From Arthrobacter sp. (lineage in GTDB: Bacteria > Actinomycetota > Actinomycetes > Actinomycetales > Micrococcaceae), in NCBI GenBank assembly GCA_031277795.1, contig JAITLQ010000018.1, positions 496,001 to 560,000 of the forward strand: DNA of 64,000 nt, given 5' to 3'. A model generated the notes under the pieces. That model did not search any database. It saw only the letters and a list, made by a program, of their open reading frames with translations, and was not told the DNA's origin. Position numbers and translations under genes: made by a program. Positions 35,936 to 43,328 of the stretch are shown here, piece after piece; position 1 is the first letter of the stretch, and every line of letters starts with the position of its first letter.

Positions 35936-36493
35936 ATGGACAACGGATGGGTGCGGAACGCGGAGTCATGGCTCGAGCGTGCGACGACGGAGCGATTCGG
36001 GCGGCTCTACCCAGCCAGGGGCGCGATCCTGCACCCGGGGACCTCTCCGGTTGAGGGCCACCACCTGCCGTTCTCGGCGGGTAACCCGAACGACGAACGG
36101 ATGTCGGAAGAGCAGGTCTCGCTCCTCAGCGAGCTGTTGCTGTCCACGCCCGGCGGGCCGCAGACGCCCGTCGCGGCCGCTTTGTACGCAGGGTTCCTGG
36201 ACGAGGATCGCTTGCCGCGAGAGCGCGACGGAACCCACTGGGACCCTGCGTGGGTGGACCTGTACTCCTTTCGCTTCGCCGTGCTGCGGGGCACGCTCGG
36301 CGAGCTCAACCCTGAGGCAACGCTTGCCCGTTGGGTGGGGTTCATCGAATTGAGCTACCTGTGGGCGGAGGACGGTTCATGGGGGCTGACCTCGCCGCCG
36401 GACCTGGCCTTCAGCCAGCTCGGCGGGAGCGAGGAGCTGATCGCCCGCGCGCTCGCGACGCCCGGGCTCAACGCGGTGCGCTGGCCCGAGTAG
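35936..36493 (+). CDS. Hypothetical protein
   Basis: A 185-residue cytoplasmic protein of unknown function. It starts MDNGWVRNAESWLERAT and contains WDPAWVDLYSFRFAVLRGTL and FIELSYLWAEDGSWGL, with many Trp and acidic residues. No membrane helix. TAGGAT at 35923-35928 lies 7 nt before the ATG at 35936, a leaderless arrangement; an ATG at 35927 overlaps that box and is less likely. Not recognised. Confidence 0.65.
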   Translation: MDNGWVRNAESWLERATTERFGRLYPARGAILHPGTSPVEGHHLPFSAGNPNDERMSEEQVSLLSELLLSTPGGPQTPVAAALYAGFLDEDRLPRERDGTHWDPAWVDLYSFRFAVLRGTLGELNPEATLARWVGFIELSYLWAEDGSWGLTSPPDLAFSQLGGSEELIARALATPGLNAVRWPE

Positions 36494-36501
36494 CCGGCGG
36501 C

Positions 36502-36933
36502 TCAGGCCGCGGTAGCGGCGGCGCGCTCAAGCCGGCCCAGGTGCTCCGCCCAGCCGTCGCGGTGTTCGCCGTGCAGGCGCGCGCCGTCGGCGAGGGCGCT
36601 GAAGCCCGATTCGACCAAGAACAGCTGGGTTCCGTGCGCGGACGGGGTCATGACCAGCTCAACCGTGAGGGGCGACTCCCAACCCGCGTCGATCCAGTCG
36701 AAGCCCAGCCGGCGGTCCGGCTCGGTGAGGGTCACCGTGCCGGTCGATTCATGCGTCACCCCCGCGGGATCCACCCAGGTCTCCATCAGTGCCGCCCCCA
36801 CGCGAGGTTCGAAGTGCATCTCGCTCCACCACCGTGCCCGCCCGGTCGTGAGCGCGTGCCAGACGCGCTCGGGAGAGGAGGACAGAGTGACGCTGAGCGT
36901 GACCTGGTCCGGGCACGAGGTGGGGGTCGCCAT
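36502..36933 (-). CDS. SRPBCC/AHSA1-domain protein
   Basis: A 143-residue START/AHSA1-like ligand-binding protein. Signs of the family are SVTLSSSPERVWHALTTGRA at the start, LGFDWIDAGWESPLTVEL, and the terminal helix GFSALADGARLHGEHRDGW with EHLGRLE. Members bind hydrophobic ligands or act in stress responses; specific function unknown. No clear ribosome site precedes the ATG. It is convergent with the hypothetical at 35936-36493. Confidence 0.85.
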   Translation of the reverse strand: MATPTSCPDQVTLSVTLSSSPERVWHALTTGRARWWSEMHFEPRVGAALMETWVDPAGVTHESTGTVTLTEPDRRLGFDWIDAGWESPLTVELVMTPSAHGTQLFLVESGFSALADGARLHGEHRDGWAEHLGRLERAAATAA

Positions 36934-37076
36934 CCGAGCAGTTCACCATGGGGAGACGCGCTTGGAAAGGGTGGGATAGGCCGATGCCCCGGCTCGCCGC
37001 GGATCTCTGAAGAAAACCGTGGACAAACCGATCTGGTGACACCTCACGGCGTCGCCCAACGCGGCGTGGGCGGGGC

Positions 37077-38564
37077 CTAGCCCTCCAGCCCCAGCGCGGC
37101 GGCGCTGGGTGCGGCCGCCGCGCGCACCTGGGTCTCGCTCCACGGCAGGGGAGCGGCGAGGCCGGGAATCGCCTCGGCGAGGCGCTCGCGCCAGCCGGCC
37201 TCCCACCGCTCGGGGAAGCAGGTCTCCAGCAGCTCGAGCATGATCGGGACGGCGGTGGAGGCGCCCGGGGAGGCGCCCAGCAGGCCGGAGACCGAGCCGT
37301 CCGCTGAGGTGACGAGCTCGGTGCCTTGGCGCAGTTCGCCGGCCACGCGCGTGCCCTGCGCGGTGGCGCCGGGCGCCACGAGCTGAGCCCGCTGGCCCGC
37401 GGGGATGAGTTCCCACTGGGCGTCCTTGGCCTCGGGGTAGTAGCGGCGCAGGGCGGCGAGCTTCTTCGAACGCGGCTTGAGCAGCTCGGAGACGAGGTAG
37501 CGGATGAGCGGCACGTTGTGGATCGCGGCCGAGGCGACGGTGGTCAGGTTGTTCCAGCGCAGGGTCGTGAAGAAGTCGCCCCAGCTGCCGGCCTTGAGCA
37601 GCTTGGTGGAGAAGGTGGCGTAGGGGCCAAACATGAGGGCGCCCTCGCCGTCCACGATGCGCGCGTCGAGGTGCGGGACGGACATGGGCGGGGCGCCGAG
37701 CTCTGCCTGGCCGTAGACCTTGGCGCGGTGTTGGGCCACGACCTCGGGGTCGGTGCAGCGCAGGAACGCCGCGCCCACGGGCAGGACGCCGTAGCCCTTC
37801 ACCTCGTCGATGCCCGTGGCCTGCAGCAGGCGCAGCGCCATGCCGCCCGCCCCGGCAAACACGTGCTTGGTGCGCCAGCGGCGCGTGCCGCCCGAGGCGA
37901 CGTCGCGCGCACCCACCTCCCACCCGCCGTCGGACATTTTGGTCACCTTGGTGACCCGGGTGCGCGTCTGCAGGGAGCCCTCCGGGAGGAGGGCGAGCAG
38001 GGAACGCGTGAGCGCGCCGAAGTCCACGTCGGTGCCGAAGGGGTGGCGCGTGGCGGCGACGCGCTCGCCCGGGGCGCGGCCGGCCATGGTGAGCGGGGCC
38101 CACTCGGCGATGCGCGCAGGGTCCTCGCTGTGCTCGAGGCCGGCGAAGAGCGGGTCGGTGCGCAGGGTGGCGTGGCGCGCGGCGAGGTAGTCGGCGTCGG
38201 TGTCGCCGAAGACGAGGTCCATGTGTGCCGTGGTGTGGATGAAGCTGTCGGGGTTCAGGAGGCCCTGGCGGGTGAGGTGCGCCCACCAGCCGCGGCTGAG
38301 GTGGAACTGGCGGGCGATGTCGGCGGCCTTGGCGCCGTTGCTCGGGTCCGGCATGTAGTTGAGCTCGCAGTAGCCGCTGTGGCCGGTGCCGGCGTTGTTC
38401 CACGGGTCGCTCGACTCGGTGCCCGGGTGCGCCTGGCGCTCCAGCACGGTGATCTTGAGGCTCGGGTCGAGGGTGGTGAGCATCGAGGCGAGGGTCGCCG
38501 ACATGATGCCGGCGCCGATGAGCACGACGTCGGTGGGCTGGGTTTCGCTGCTCGGTGCGCTCAT
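37077..38564 (-). CDS. mqo: Malate:quinone oxidoreductase
   Basis: A 495-residue FAD-dependent peripheral membrane enzyme that oxidises malate to oxaloacetate and reduces quinone in the TCA cycle. The FAD loop is DVVLIGAGIMSATLASMLT; typical segments are NNAGTGHSGYCELNYMP, VFAGAGGMALRLLQATGI and LLGASPGASTAVPIMLELLE. GAGGA lies 4 nt before the ATG at 38564, which sets the start over a longer frame. It is divergent from a LysR-type regulator across a 161-bp gap that holds two inverted repeats, so control by that regulator is likely. Confidence 0.96.
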   Translation of the reverse strand: MSAPSSETQPTDVVLIGAGIMSATLASMLTTLDPSLKITVLERQAHPGTESSDPWNNAGTGHSGYCELNYMPDPSNGAKAADIARQFHLSRGWWAHLTRQGLLNPDSFIHTTAHMDLVFGDTDADYLAARHATLRTDPLFAGLEHSEDPARIAEWAPLTMAGRAPGERVAATRHPFGTDVDFGALTRSLLALLPEGSLQTRTRVTKVTKMSDGGWEVGARDVASGGTRRWRTKHVFAGAGGMALRLLQATGIDEVKGYGVLPVGAAFLRCTDPEVVAQHRAKVYGQAELGAPPMSVPHLDARIVDGEGALMFGPYATFSTKLLKAGSWGDFFTTLRWNNLTTVASAAIHNVPLIRYLVSELLKPRSKKLAALRRYYPEAKDAQWELIPAGQRAQLVAPGATAQGTRVAGELRQGTELVTSADGSVSGLLGASPGASTAVPIMLELLETCFPERWEAGWRERLAEAIPGLAAPLPWSETQVRAAAAPSAAALGLEG

Positions 38565-38668
38565 GGGGTCCTCGCGTTGGCGTCGGTGGGTGCGTGGTGC
38601 GTGCCGCGGGTGCGTGCGGTGTGGCGGCAGGGGCCGGCGCCGAGGGCGCCGTTGCCGTCGCGTTCCAT

Positions 38669-38727
38669 GGTGACGAGCCGTCACCTGAGCCGTCCAATGA
38701 ACGATTGCCCGGTTATGATCCGTTCAT
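38669..38727. promoter_or_regulatory. Divergent mqo/LysR control region with two inverted repeats
   Basis: GGTGACG-agc-CGTCACC (38669-38685) is a perfect 7-3-7 palindrome. ATGAACG (38697-38703) and CGTTCAT (38721-38727) form a second inverted repeat that reaches the regulator start codon. Between them TATGAT (38714-38719) lies 6 nt before that ATG. LysR proteins usually bind such dyads and repress their own gene, so this is probably the site for the adjacent regulator. Confidence 0.6.
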
Positions 38728-39610
38728 GGAACAGTGGACCGTGCGCTTCGCGCCGCACCTGCGCGCCTTGGTGGAGCTGGACTCGGCTGGTGGCCACATG
38801 CGGCAGGCCGCCTCCGAACTCGGGATCCCGCAGAGCTCCATGTCCCGGCGCATTAAGACGCTGGAGGACGAGCTGGGCGTGCCGCTGCTCATTCACGAGG
38901 GGCGAATCGTGCGGCTCTCCGATCCGGCGGTGGAGCTGGTGCGGCGCGTGCGCGGGCCGCTGCGGCTGGTGGACGAGGCGCTGGCCGGTGCCGTGGCCGG
39001 CGTGGACGCCGCGCACGGGACGGTGCGCTTTGGCTTCCCGCTGACGCTCGGGGCGGCGCGGACGGCCGATCTCTTGGCGGGGTTCCGTGCCTCGCATCCC
39101 AAGGTGCGGCTGCACCTGAAGCAGGCGCACGCTGCGCAGCTGCGCGGCGACCTGGCGGACGGGTCGCTGGACGTGGCGCTCGTGATCCCGCCGCCGCCGG
39201 GGATGGCGGGGGAGACGGTGGCCTCGCAGCAGGTGGTGGCGGTGCTGGGCGCTACGCATTCGTTGGCCGGGCGGGCGTCTTTGAAACTGGCCGAGCTGGC
39301 CTCGGAGCCGTTCGTCCTCAACCCGCCGTCGTATCAGCTGCGCTCGGTGACGGAGGAGTGGTGCCTGGCGGCGGGGTTCGCGCCGGATGTGGCCATGGAG
39401 GTGACGGAGTTTTCGACGATGCGGGAGCTCGTGGCGCGGGGGCTGGGCGTGGCGCTGTTGCCGGCGCACGAGGCTGTGGTGGCTGGCGTGGTGGAGGTGC
39501 CGCTGACCGGCGGGCCGTATCAGCGCGACATCGCCCTGGTCCGTTCGGCCACGAGTCACACTCCGGTGGTGGAGGCGTTCGCCGAGTACCTGCGCGGGGA
39601 GTTTGCCTAG
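38726..39610 (+). CDS. LysR-family transcriptional regulator
   Basis: A 294-residue LysR-type regulator. The N-terminal HTH (LVELDSAGGHMRQAASELGI then PQSSMSRRIKTLEDELGV) is followed by the linker helix and an effector domain beginning GTVRFGFPLTLGAARTADLL, with LDVALVIPPPPG and VARGLGVALLPAHEA. The likely leaderless -10 TATGAT lies 6 nt before the ATG. It is divergent from mqo, the presumed target. The ligand is not known. Confidence 0.92.
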   Translation: MEQWTVRFAPHLRALVELDSAGGHMRQAASELGIPQSSMSRRIKTLEDELGVPLLIHEGRIVRLSDPAVELVRRVRGPLRLVDEALAGAVAGVDAAHGTVRFGFPLTLGAARTADLLAGFRASHPKVRLHLKQAHAAQLRGDLADGSLDVALVIPPPPGMAGETVASQQVVAVLGATHSLAGRASLKLAELASEPFVLNPPSYQLRSVTEEWCLAAGFAPDVAMEVTEFSTMRELVARGLGVALLPAHEAVVAGVVEVPLTGGPYQRDIALVRSATSHTPVVEAFAEYLRGEFA

Positions 39611-39649
39611 CTCTGGGGGACTCGCGGAGTCTGTCCATCGTTGGGCGAC

Positions 39650-40001
39650 CGCTGAAGCACCAGGCCAGTCCGACGTCCTTGAGGAAGGCCGCGATGCCGC
39701 GGCGTCGGTAGTTCGGATCCACGGCGAGGTGGTTGAGCCAGGCCCGCTACCCGACGGCGGCCTCCTGGGTCATGTGGGCGAGCGCCGCCTCAGGCGGCCA
39801 AGACATCGTGACGCAGCCGACCGGTTCGGAGGCGTCGATGAGCACCCAGGTGGCTCCGGCCGTGGCCCGGGACAGGGTGGTCGCCTCCGACTGGTCAACG
39901 CCGGTGAAGTTCAGCCCCGCTTCGCCGAGTTCAGCGTAGGCGCGGTGAACCAAGCGGGTGAGGGCCGGGGTGTCGTCCGGGGCGAAGCGGCGCAGGAGCA
40001 T
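39650..40001 (-). pseudogene. Broken GNAT acetyltransferase gene
   Basis: The frame starts at ATG 40001 (MLLRRFAPDDTPALTRLVH) and reads as a GNAT enzyme for 84 residues, until TAG at 39749-39747. The same frame then continues with RAWLNHLAVDPNYRRRGIAA and FLKDVGLAWCF, the acetyl-CoA motif A in the right order, before homology is lost near 39650. So an in-frame stop interrupts the gene and its 3' end is missing, replaced by unrelated sequence. Decay is therefore recent enough to read. Confidence 0.75.
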
Positions 40002-40036
40002 GGGGCCAGCTTGCCTGACCCCGCCCATCCGTCCGC

Positions 40037-40477
40037 CTAGGCGGCGGGGAGTGTGATCGTTGCCGTTGTCTGTGACACACCGCCGCACTTGTTCGACGGG
40101 TCGTCTCGCACCCACGTCACGCTCACGCGTTGTTTGACCAGCACCCTGTTCTTGGCGTCGACCACATAGACGTCGATCTGATCCGGGGTGGCCATGTTGG
40201 GATTCATCCACGTGGTCCAACCGGAGGACGACTGCTCGGGGAGCGGGAGTGCTGAGCCCTTCGGCGGCACACAGTCGGTCACCTCGGTGGAGCATGCGAA
40301 GACCCGATCGACGTGCGAGTCGTCGCCCTGAAGAGTGACGGTCACCGGATTCATCCAGCCGATGCTGGTGCAGACAAGATCCTCCTGGCAGGCGGTCGCC
40401 GAAGCCGTCACGGCAACGCCCAGGAGGGAGGGCATGGCGACCCGGACGGCGCGGGTGAAGGCTGCGGGTGTTTGCAC
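40037..40477 (-). CDS. Small lipoprotein, member of a tandem trio (copy 2)
   Basis: A 146-residue putative lipoprotein. Signal-like segment AMPSLLGVAVTASATAC ends in a possible lipobox cysteine; the mature part aligns with the neighbour at 40482-40898 (VTVTLQGDDSHVDRVFACST, TEVTDCVPPKG, DQIDVYVVDAKNRVLVKQRV, CGG near the end). The conserved cysteines could form two disulfides. The GTG at 40477 lies five bases past the upstream stop, favouring translational coupling; an internal ATG at 40435 is an alternative. Function unknown. Confidence 0.65.
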   Translation of the reverse strand: MQTPAAFTRAVRVAMPSLLGVAVTASATACQEDLVCTSIGWMNPVTVTLQGDDSHVDRVFACSTEVTDCVPPKGSALPLPEQSSSGWTTWMNPNMATPDQIDVYVVDAKNRVLVKQRVSVTWVRDDPSNKCGGVSQTTATITLPAA

Positions 40478-40481
40478 GGTG

Positions 40482-40898
40482 CTACAGCTTGACTGTGACG
40501 GCGGCGCTGTAGTCGCTGCCGCACTTTTCGTCGACATTGTCCGTGGCCCAGGCGACCTTGACGCGTTCCTTCTTGAGGACCTTGTTGTCGGCGTCAACGG
40601 CGTAGATGTCCACCTCGTCGCCGCGTCCGTCGCGGGTGTTCAGGCTGATCGTCCAGGGGCCAGGCGCGCGCGAGGCGATCGGATCGCCCGGCTGGCGCGG
40701 CACCACGCATTCGGTGACTTCCGGTGTGCAGGCGTAGACCCTGTCGACGGACGAGTCGTCGCCGGTGAACGTGACGGTGACCGCCGGGATGCGGGCACGG
40801 GTATCGCAGGCAACATCGGTCTGGCAAGCGGTGGCCGAGAGCAGCAGGGCGGCGCCGCCCGCTGCGACGAGGGCCTTGCCGAGAGGAAAGTGCTTCAT
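40482..40898 (-). CDS. Small lipoprotein, member of a tandem trio (copy 1)
   Basis: A 138-residue lipoprotein: signal ALVAAGGAALLLSATAC with the lipobox cysteine at about residue 25, then a ~110-residue mature domain with ACDTRAR, VTFTGDDSSVDRVYACTP, EVTECVVPRQPGD, and VDIYAVDADNKVLKKERV. AGGAG lies 7 nt before the ATG. Closely related to the next protein and to the decayed copy upstream on the same strand, so the three arose by tandem duplication. Family not recognised; probably surface-exposed. Confidence 0.75.
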   Translation of the reverse strand: MKHFPLGKALVAAGGAALLLSATACQTDVACDTRARIPAVTVTFTGDDSSVDRVYACTPEVTECVVPRQPGDPIASRAPGPWTISLNTRDGRGDEVDIYAVDADNKVLKKERVKVAWATDNVDEKCGSDYSAAVTVKL

Positions 40899-40958
40899 CG
40901 GTTCTCCTGTAGTGGTCGTCGGTCGAATGGTGAGAGGCGCTGGCGGTGAAGGGTGAGG

Positions 40959-41242
40959 TCAGAGGCTCAACGTTGCGGTGGCCTCCGTATTGCCCGGGCA
41001 TACCTTGGTCTTTCCTTGCGTGACCCAGACGATCTTGGCTTCCTGCCTCTTCAACACTTTGTCTTTGAAATCGACGGCGTAAAGCACCACAGTTTCCAGG
41101 GTGGCGGACTCGGGCTTGGGAATGACGGTCCAGGGACCCGGCCCGCGGGGCAGCCGTTCATCGTGTCGCAGGCGGTCGTGGCGAGCGCGAGGCCAAGGAG
41201 CCCTGTTGAGGCGATGGCCCAGCGGATTGTCTGTCGGGTCAT
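40959..41242 (-). pseudogene. Decayed third copy of the lipoprotein trio
   Basis: The signal peptide is intact from ATG 41242 (TGLLGLALATTACDTMNG), but the frame then shifts. The conserved 3' part, PGPWTVIPKPESA then LYAVDFKDKVLKRQEAKIVW, is read in another frame and ends at 40959. Against the two intact copies about 45 residues are missing between the lipobox region and PGPW, so an out-of-frame deletion is the simplest explanation. Confidence 0.7.
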
Positions 41243-41417
41243 GGCCCGAGGGTAGGTGGAGACATACGGCCAGGGACATGGGCCGATACCGATCGTGATC
41301 CGACTGGGACTCGCCTTGGCGTGAGCCTGACGAGACGGTGACCGCGAGCGGCAACCGGCCGACGTCGAGCAATTTCAGGGGGTGCCTCACGCGGGAGTGG
41401 GTGCCTAAGGTGAGCGC

Positions 41418-42110
41418 ATGACATCTCTTGGGGCTCAGACGGTGGTGTATCACGGCCTGCCCAACGGCGCGCATGGACTGCGAAAAAAGGATCCTCGAGC
41501 AGGCCTGGAGGCGATTGATCGCTTCATCGACACGTGTCTAGTGCTCAGCGAGGCGCTGCGCTGGGACGTCGATGTCATCCCTACTCGTGGCGACGGGTCG
41601 ATGGAAGAAGGCATGGAGGCGCTGGGCCGGGTGCTCGGTGGCCCGAGTCGCCATACCCCCGGAGGCGCGGTGCAGTGGCGCGGCGTGCGTGAGGATCGAG
41701 TGTCGGATGTGCTCGAGACGCTGAGAGGCCTTGGCACCGACTACCAAGGCCCCAAGGCCTCCTGGGTAGCGAATCTGCGCGTCAGGGGTCGTGGCTTGCT
41801 GCGAGATCCGATCACCGGTGCTGGGTATCCGGGAGCGATGCCCCATGACTTCCCCGATGACGTCGAGCTGGAACCAGGACGCAGGTTGGGAGTGAGCCTG
41901 GTGCAGGGAAACGTCGGCACCGGTGGCTCGTCGCTGTACCTGTGGCTCAGCCTGCCGGCCGATGAGCGCTTGGGGCCCGCGGCCCGGCATATCCAGGAAC
42001 AGGTTCCCGTGCCACTCTCGCCCAAGCAGTGGAGGCTCTGGAGGCCAAGCCCGTCCGGCAAGGGGTACTTCTCGCGAAAGATCGATTCGCCGTTGGGCCA
42101 ACCACTCTGA
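41418..42110 (+). CDS. Hypothetical protein
   Basis: A 230-residue cytoplasmic protein. Segments such as GLEAIDRFIDTCLVLSEALR, GTDYQGPKASWVANLRVRG and GTGGSSLYLWLSLPADERLG suggest a folded alpha/beta protein; no family recognised. TAAGGT (41406-41411) lies 6 nt before the ATG, and GAG next to it could also be a weak ribosome site. Its last 370 bp overlap the tail of the minus-strand gene at 41741-42928; at least one of the two C-termini is probably not conserved. Confidence 0.55.
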   Translation: MTSLGAQTVVYHGLPNGAHGLRKKDPRAGLEAIDRFIDTCLVLSEALRWDVDVIPTRGDGSMEEGMEALGRVLGGPSRHTPGGAVQWRGVREDRVSDVLETLRGLGTDYQGPKASWVANLRVRGRGLLRDPITGAGYPGAMPHDFPDDVELEPGRRLGVSLVQGNVGTGGSSLYLWLSLPADERLGPAARHIQEQVPVPLSPKQWRLWRPSPSGKGYFSRKIDSPLGQPL

Positions 42111-42928
42111 AGGCTCACCCGCGCCACCGAACAGCCCGTGCACACCTGCATGAAAAGTGATCCCCACTCGGCCTCGGCGCTGAGCTCCCACATGGACAGC
42201 CATGCCAGGTGGCGCATGGTCTTGGTGCAGTCGGGGCAGGGGCCCGATTCGGCGTCCTGCTCCCAAGCCGGGTTGCCGCCCAGGACATGGACCGTATGAT
42301 CCCAGGTGCCGGCGCGCCAGGGGGAGGGGATGGCGTCGGGGTCGATCTCCCAGGCGGTGATCTCCTCCCCGTTGAACTCCATGACCTCGTCGGTGCCGCT
42401 CACGCTGAGCGCACTGCTTCCGTCGGGGGAGAAACGGATGATCTGGTGAAGCATGCCGTCGTTCTCACCAGTGTCACTGAGTAATGCGCATGCGGGGCAG
42501 GGCTGAAGGCGGACGTGCCCGGAGAGGCCCCATCCGGCGAAGCGCTCGTGGTCTGCGTCGATGTCGAGAACGGTGAAGAGGGCATGACCGCAGCGCGGGC
42601 AGAGCGTGCCGTCGGTCTCGGGCCCGACGACGTGTGGTTGCGCCTTGGTACGCCGCAGCGGGATCGCGCTGGGCATCACCAGGCTGCGTTTGGTGCCGTC
42701 GATTAGCTCCCAGTTCGCTTCCTTTGTGAAGTCTTGGACGGAGAGCCAGAGGTTCTGCGCCCAGCGGGGCGGGTCGGCGGCCCAAGTCGCGAAGTGTTCG
42801 ACGACGGTTTCGTCGCCAATGGCGGCCAAGTCAGTGAGTTTGTCGTTCGGTTCGTCGTCGGAAGCGAGGGACTTGTCGAAGCATGCTTGAGCTTCCTCCC
42901 GGCTGAGGGCCGACTGCTTCTTGCCCAT
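41741..42928 (-). CDS. Hypothetical CxxC protein with a doubtful C-terminus
   Basis: A 395-residue frame. The first ~275 residues look real: MGKKQSALSREEAQACFDKS, then three CxxC pairs (CPRCGHALFTVLDIDADHE, CPACALL, GPCPDCTKTMRH with later VCTGCSVARVSLQ) that could bind zinc. After about residue 275 the sequence is antisense to the hypothetical at 41418-42110 and is Ser/Arg/Pro-rich, so the natural stop may have been lost. No clear ribosome site; the ATG at 42928 is inferred. Function unknown. Confidence 0.5.
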   Translation of the reverse strand: MGKKQSALSREEAQACFDKSLASDDEPNDKLTDLAAIGDETVVEHFATWAADPPRWAQNLWLSVQDFTKEANWELIDGTKRSLVMPSAIPLRRTKAQPHVVGPETDGTLCPRCGHALFTVLDIDADHERFAGWGLSGHVRLQPCPACALLSDTGENDGMLHQIIRFSPDGSSALSVSGTDEVMEFNGEEITAWEIDPDAIPSPWRAGTWDHTVHVLGGNPAWEQDAESGPCPDCTKTMRHLAWLSMWELSAEAEWGSLFMQVCTGCSVARVSLQSGWPNGESIFREKYPLPDGLGLQSLHCLGESGTGTCSWICRAAGPKRSSAGRLSHRYSDEPPVPTFPCTRLTPNLRPGSSSTSSGKSWGIAPGYPAPVIGSRSKPRPLTRRFATQEALGPW

Positions 42929-42989
42929 GCATTCCCCCGTGTGTCTGAGGCGATGCCCTCCGGTGCTCGCCGAGAATCGAGCCAACGCC

Positions 42990-43023
42990 AAAAAATCCCT
43001 TCCCGCCATGGCGAGAAGGGATT
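42990..43023 (-). terminator. Terminator of tRNA-Arg
   Basis: On the minus strand AATCCCTT (43023-43016) pairs with AAGGGATT (43001-42994), with an inner GCC/GGC pairing in between, then a TTTTTT run (42995-42990). It lies 4 bp past the tRNA 3' end and is the most textbook intrinsic terminator in the window. Confidence 0.9.
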
Positions 43024-43027
43024 CACG

Positions 43028-43103
43028 TGGTGCCCCCGAAAGGATTCGAACCTTCGACCTTCCGCTCCGGAGGCGGACGCTCTATCCACTGAGCTACAAG
43101 GGC
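43028..43103 (-). tRNA. tRNA-Arg (anticodon CCG)
   Basis: A complete 76-nt tRNA with encoded CCA. On the minus strand: acceptor GCCCTTG/CGGGGGC (two G-U pairs), D arm GCTC-AGTGGATA-GAGC, anticodon arm TCCGC-CTCCGGA-GCGGA with anticodon CCG, and T arm GAAGG-TTCGAAT-CCTTT. It reads the arginine codon CGG. It is divergent from argS, the synthetase that charges it, across 225 bp. Confidence 0.97.
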
Positions 43104-43283
43104 CTGTTCCGCAACCGGTGTCAGCGGAACGTGTTCAACCCTAGCATCCGCGCGGGGCTGGTTCGCACAGCGGCAGGCCCCGCGTCGGGGTGCGCAGGCA
43201 ATTCGCGCGGCCGCGCGACCTGCCCGCCGCCCCGGCGGCGCCGGGCACCCAGCCCGGCCACCCGCCGTCGTGCAGCACACAGA

Positions 43284-43328
43284 GCTAGCGGGATTTGAAC
43301 CCGCTAGCCGCCCGGTAGAATCACGCGA
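43284..43328 (+). promoter_or_regulatory. argS promoter with overlapping 9-bp dyad
   Basis: TTTGAA (43294-43299), 16 bp, TAGAAT (43316-43321), then 7 nt to the GTG of argS form a credible leaderless promoter. A perfect dyad, GCTAGCGGG (43284-43292) and CCCGCTAGC (43300-43308), surrounds the -35. Read on the minus strand its core, GGGTTCAAATCCC, looks like a tRNA T arm, so it is either an operator or a tRNA remnant. Confidence 0.6.

Noticed and set aside
43284-43308. A complete second tRNA gene
   Set aside because: Only a T-arm-like hairpin is present; the bases that would hold the rest of the tRNA are argS coding sequence.
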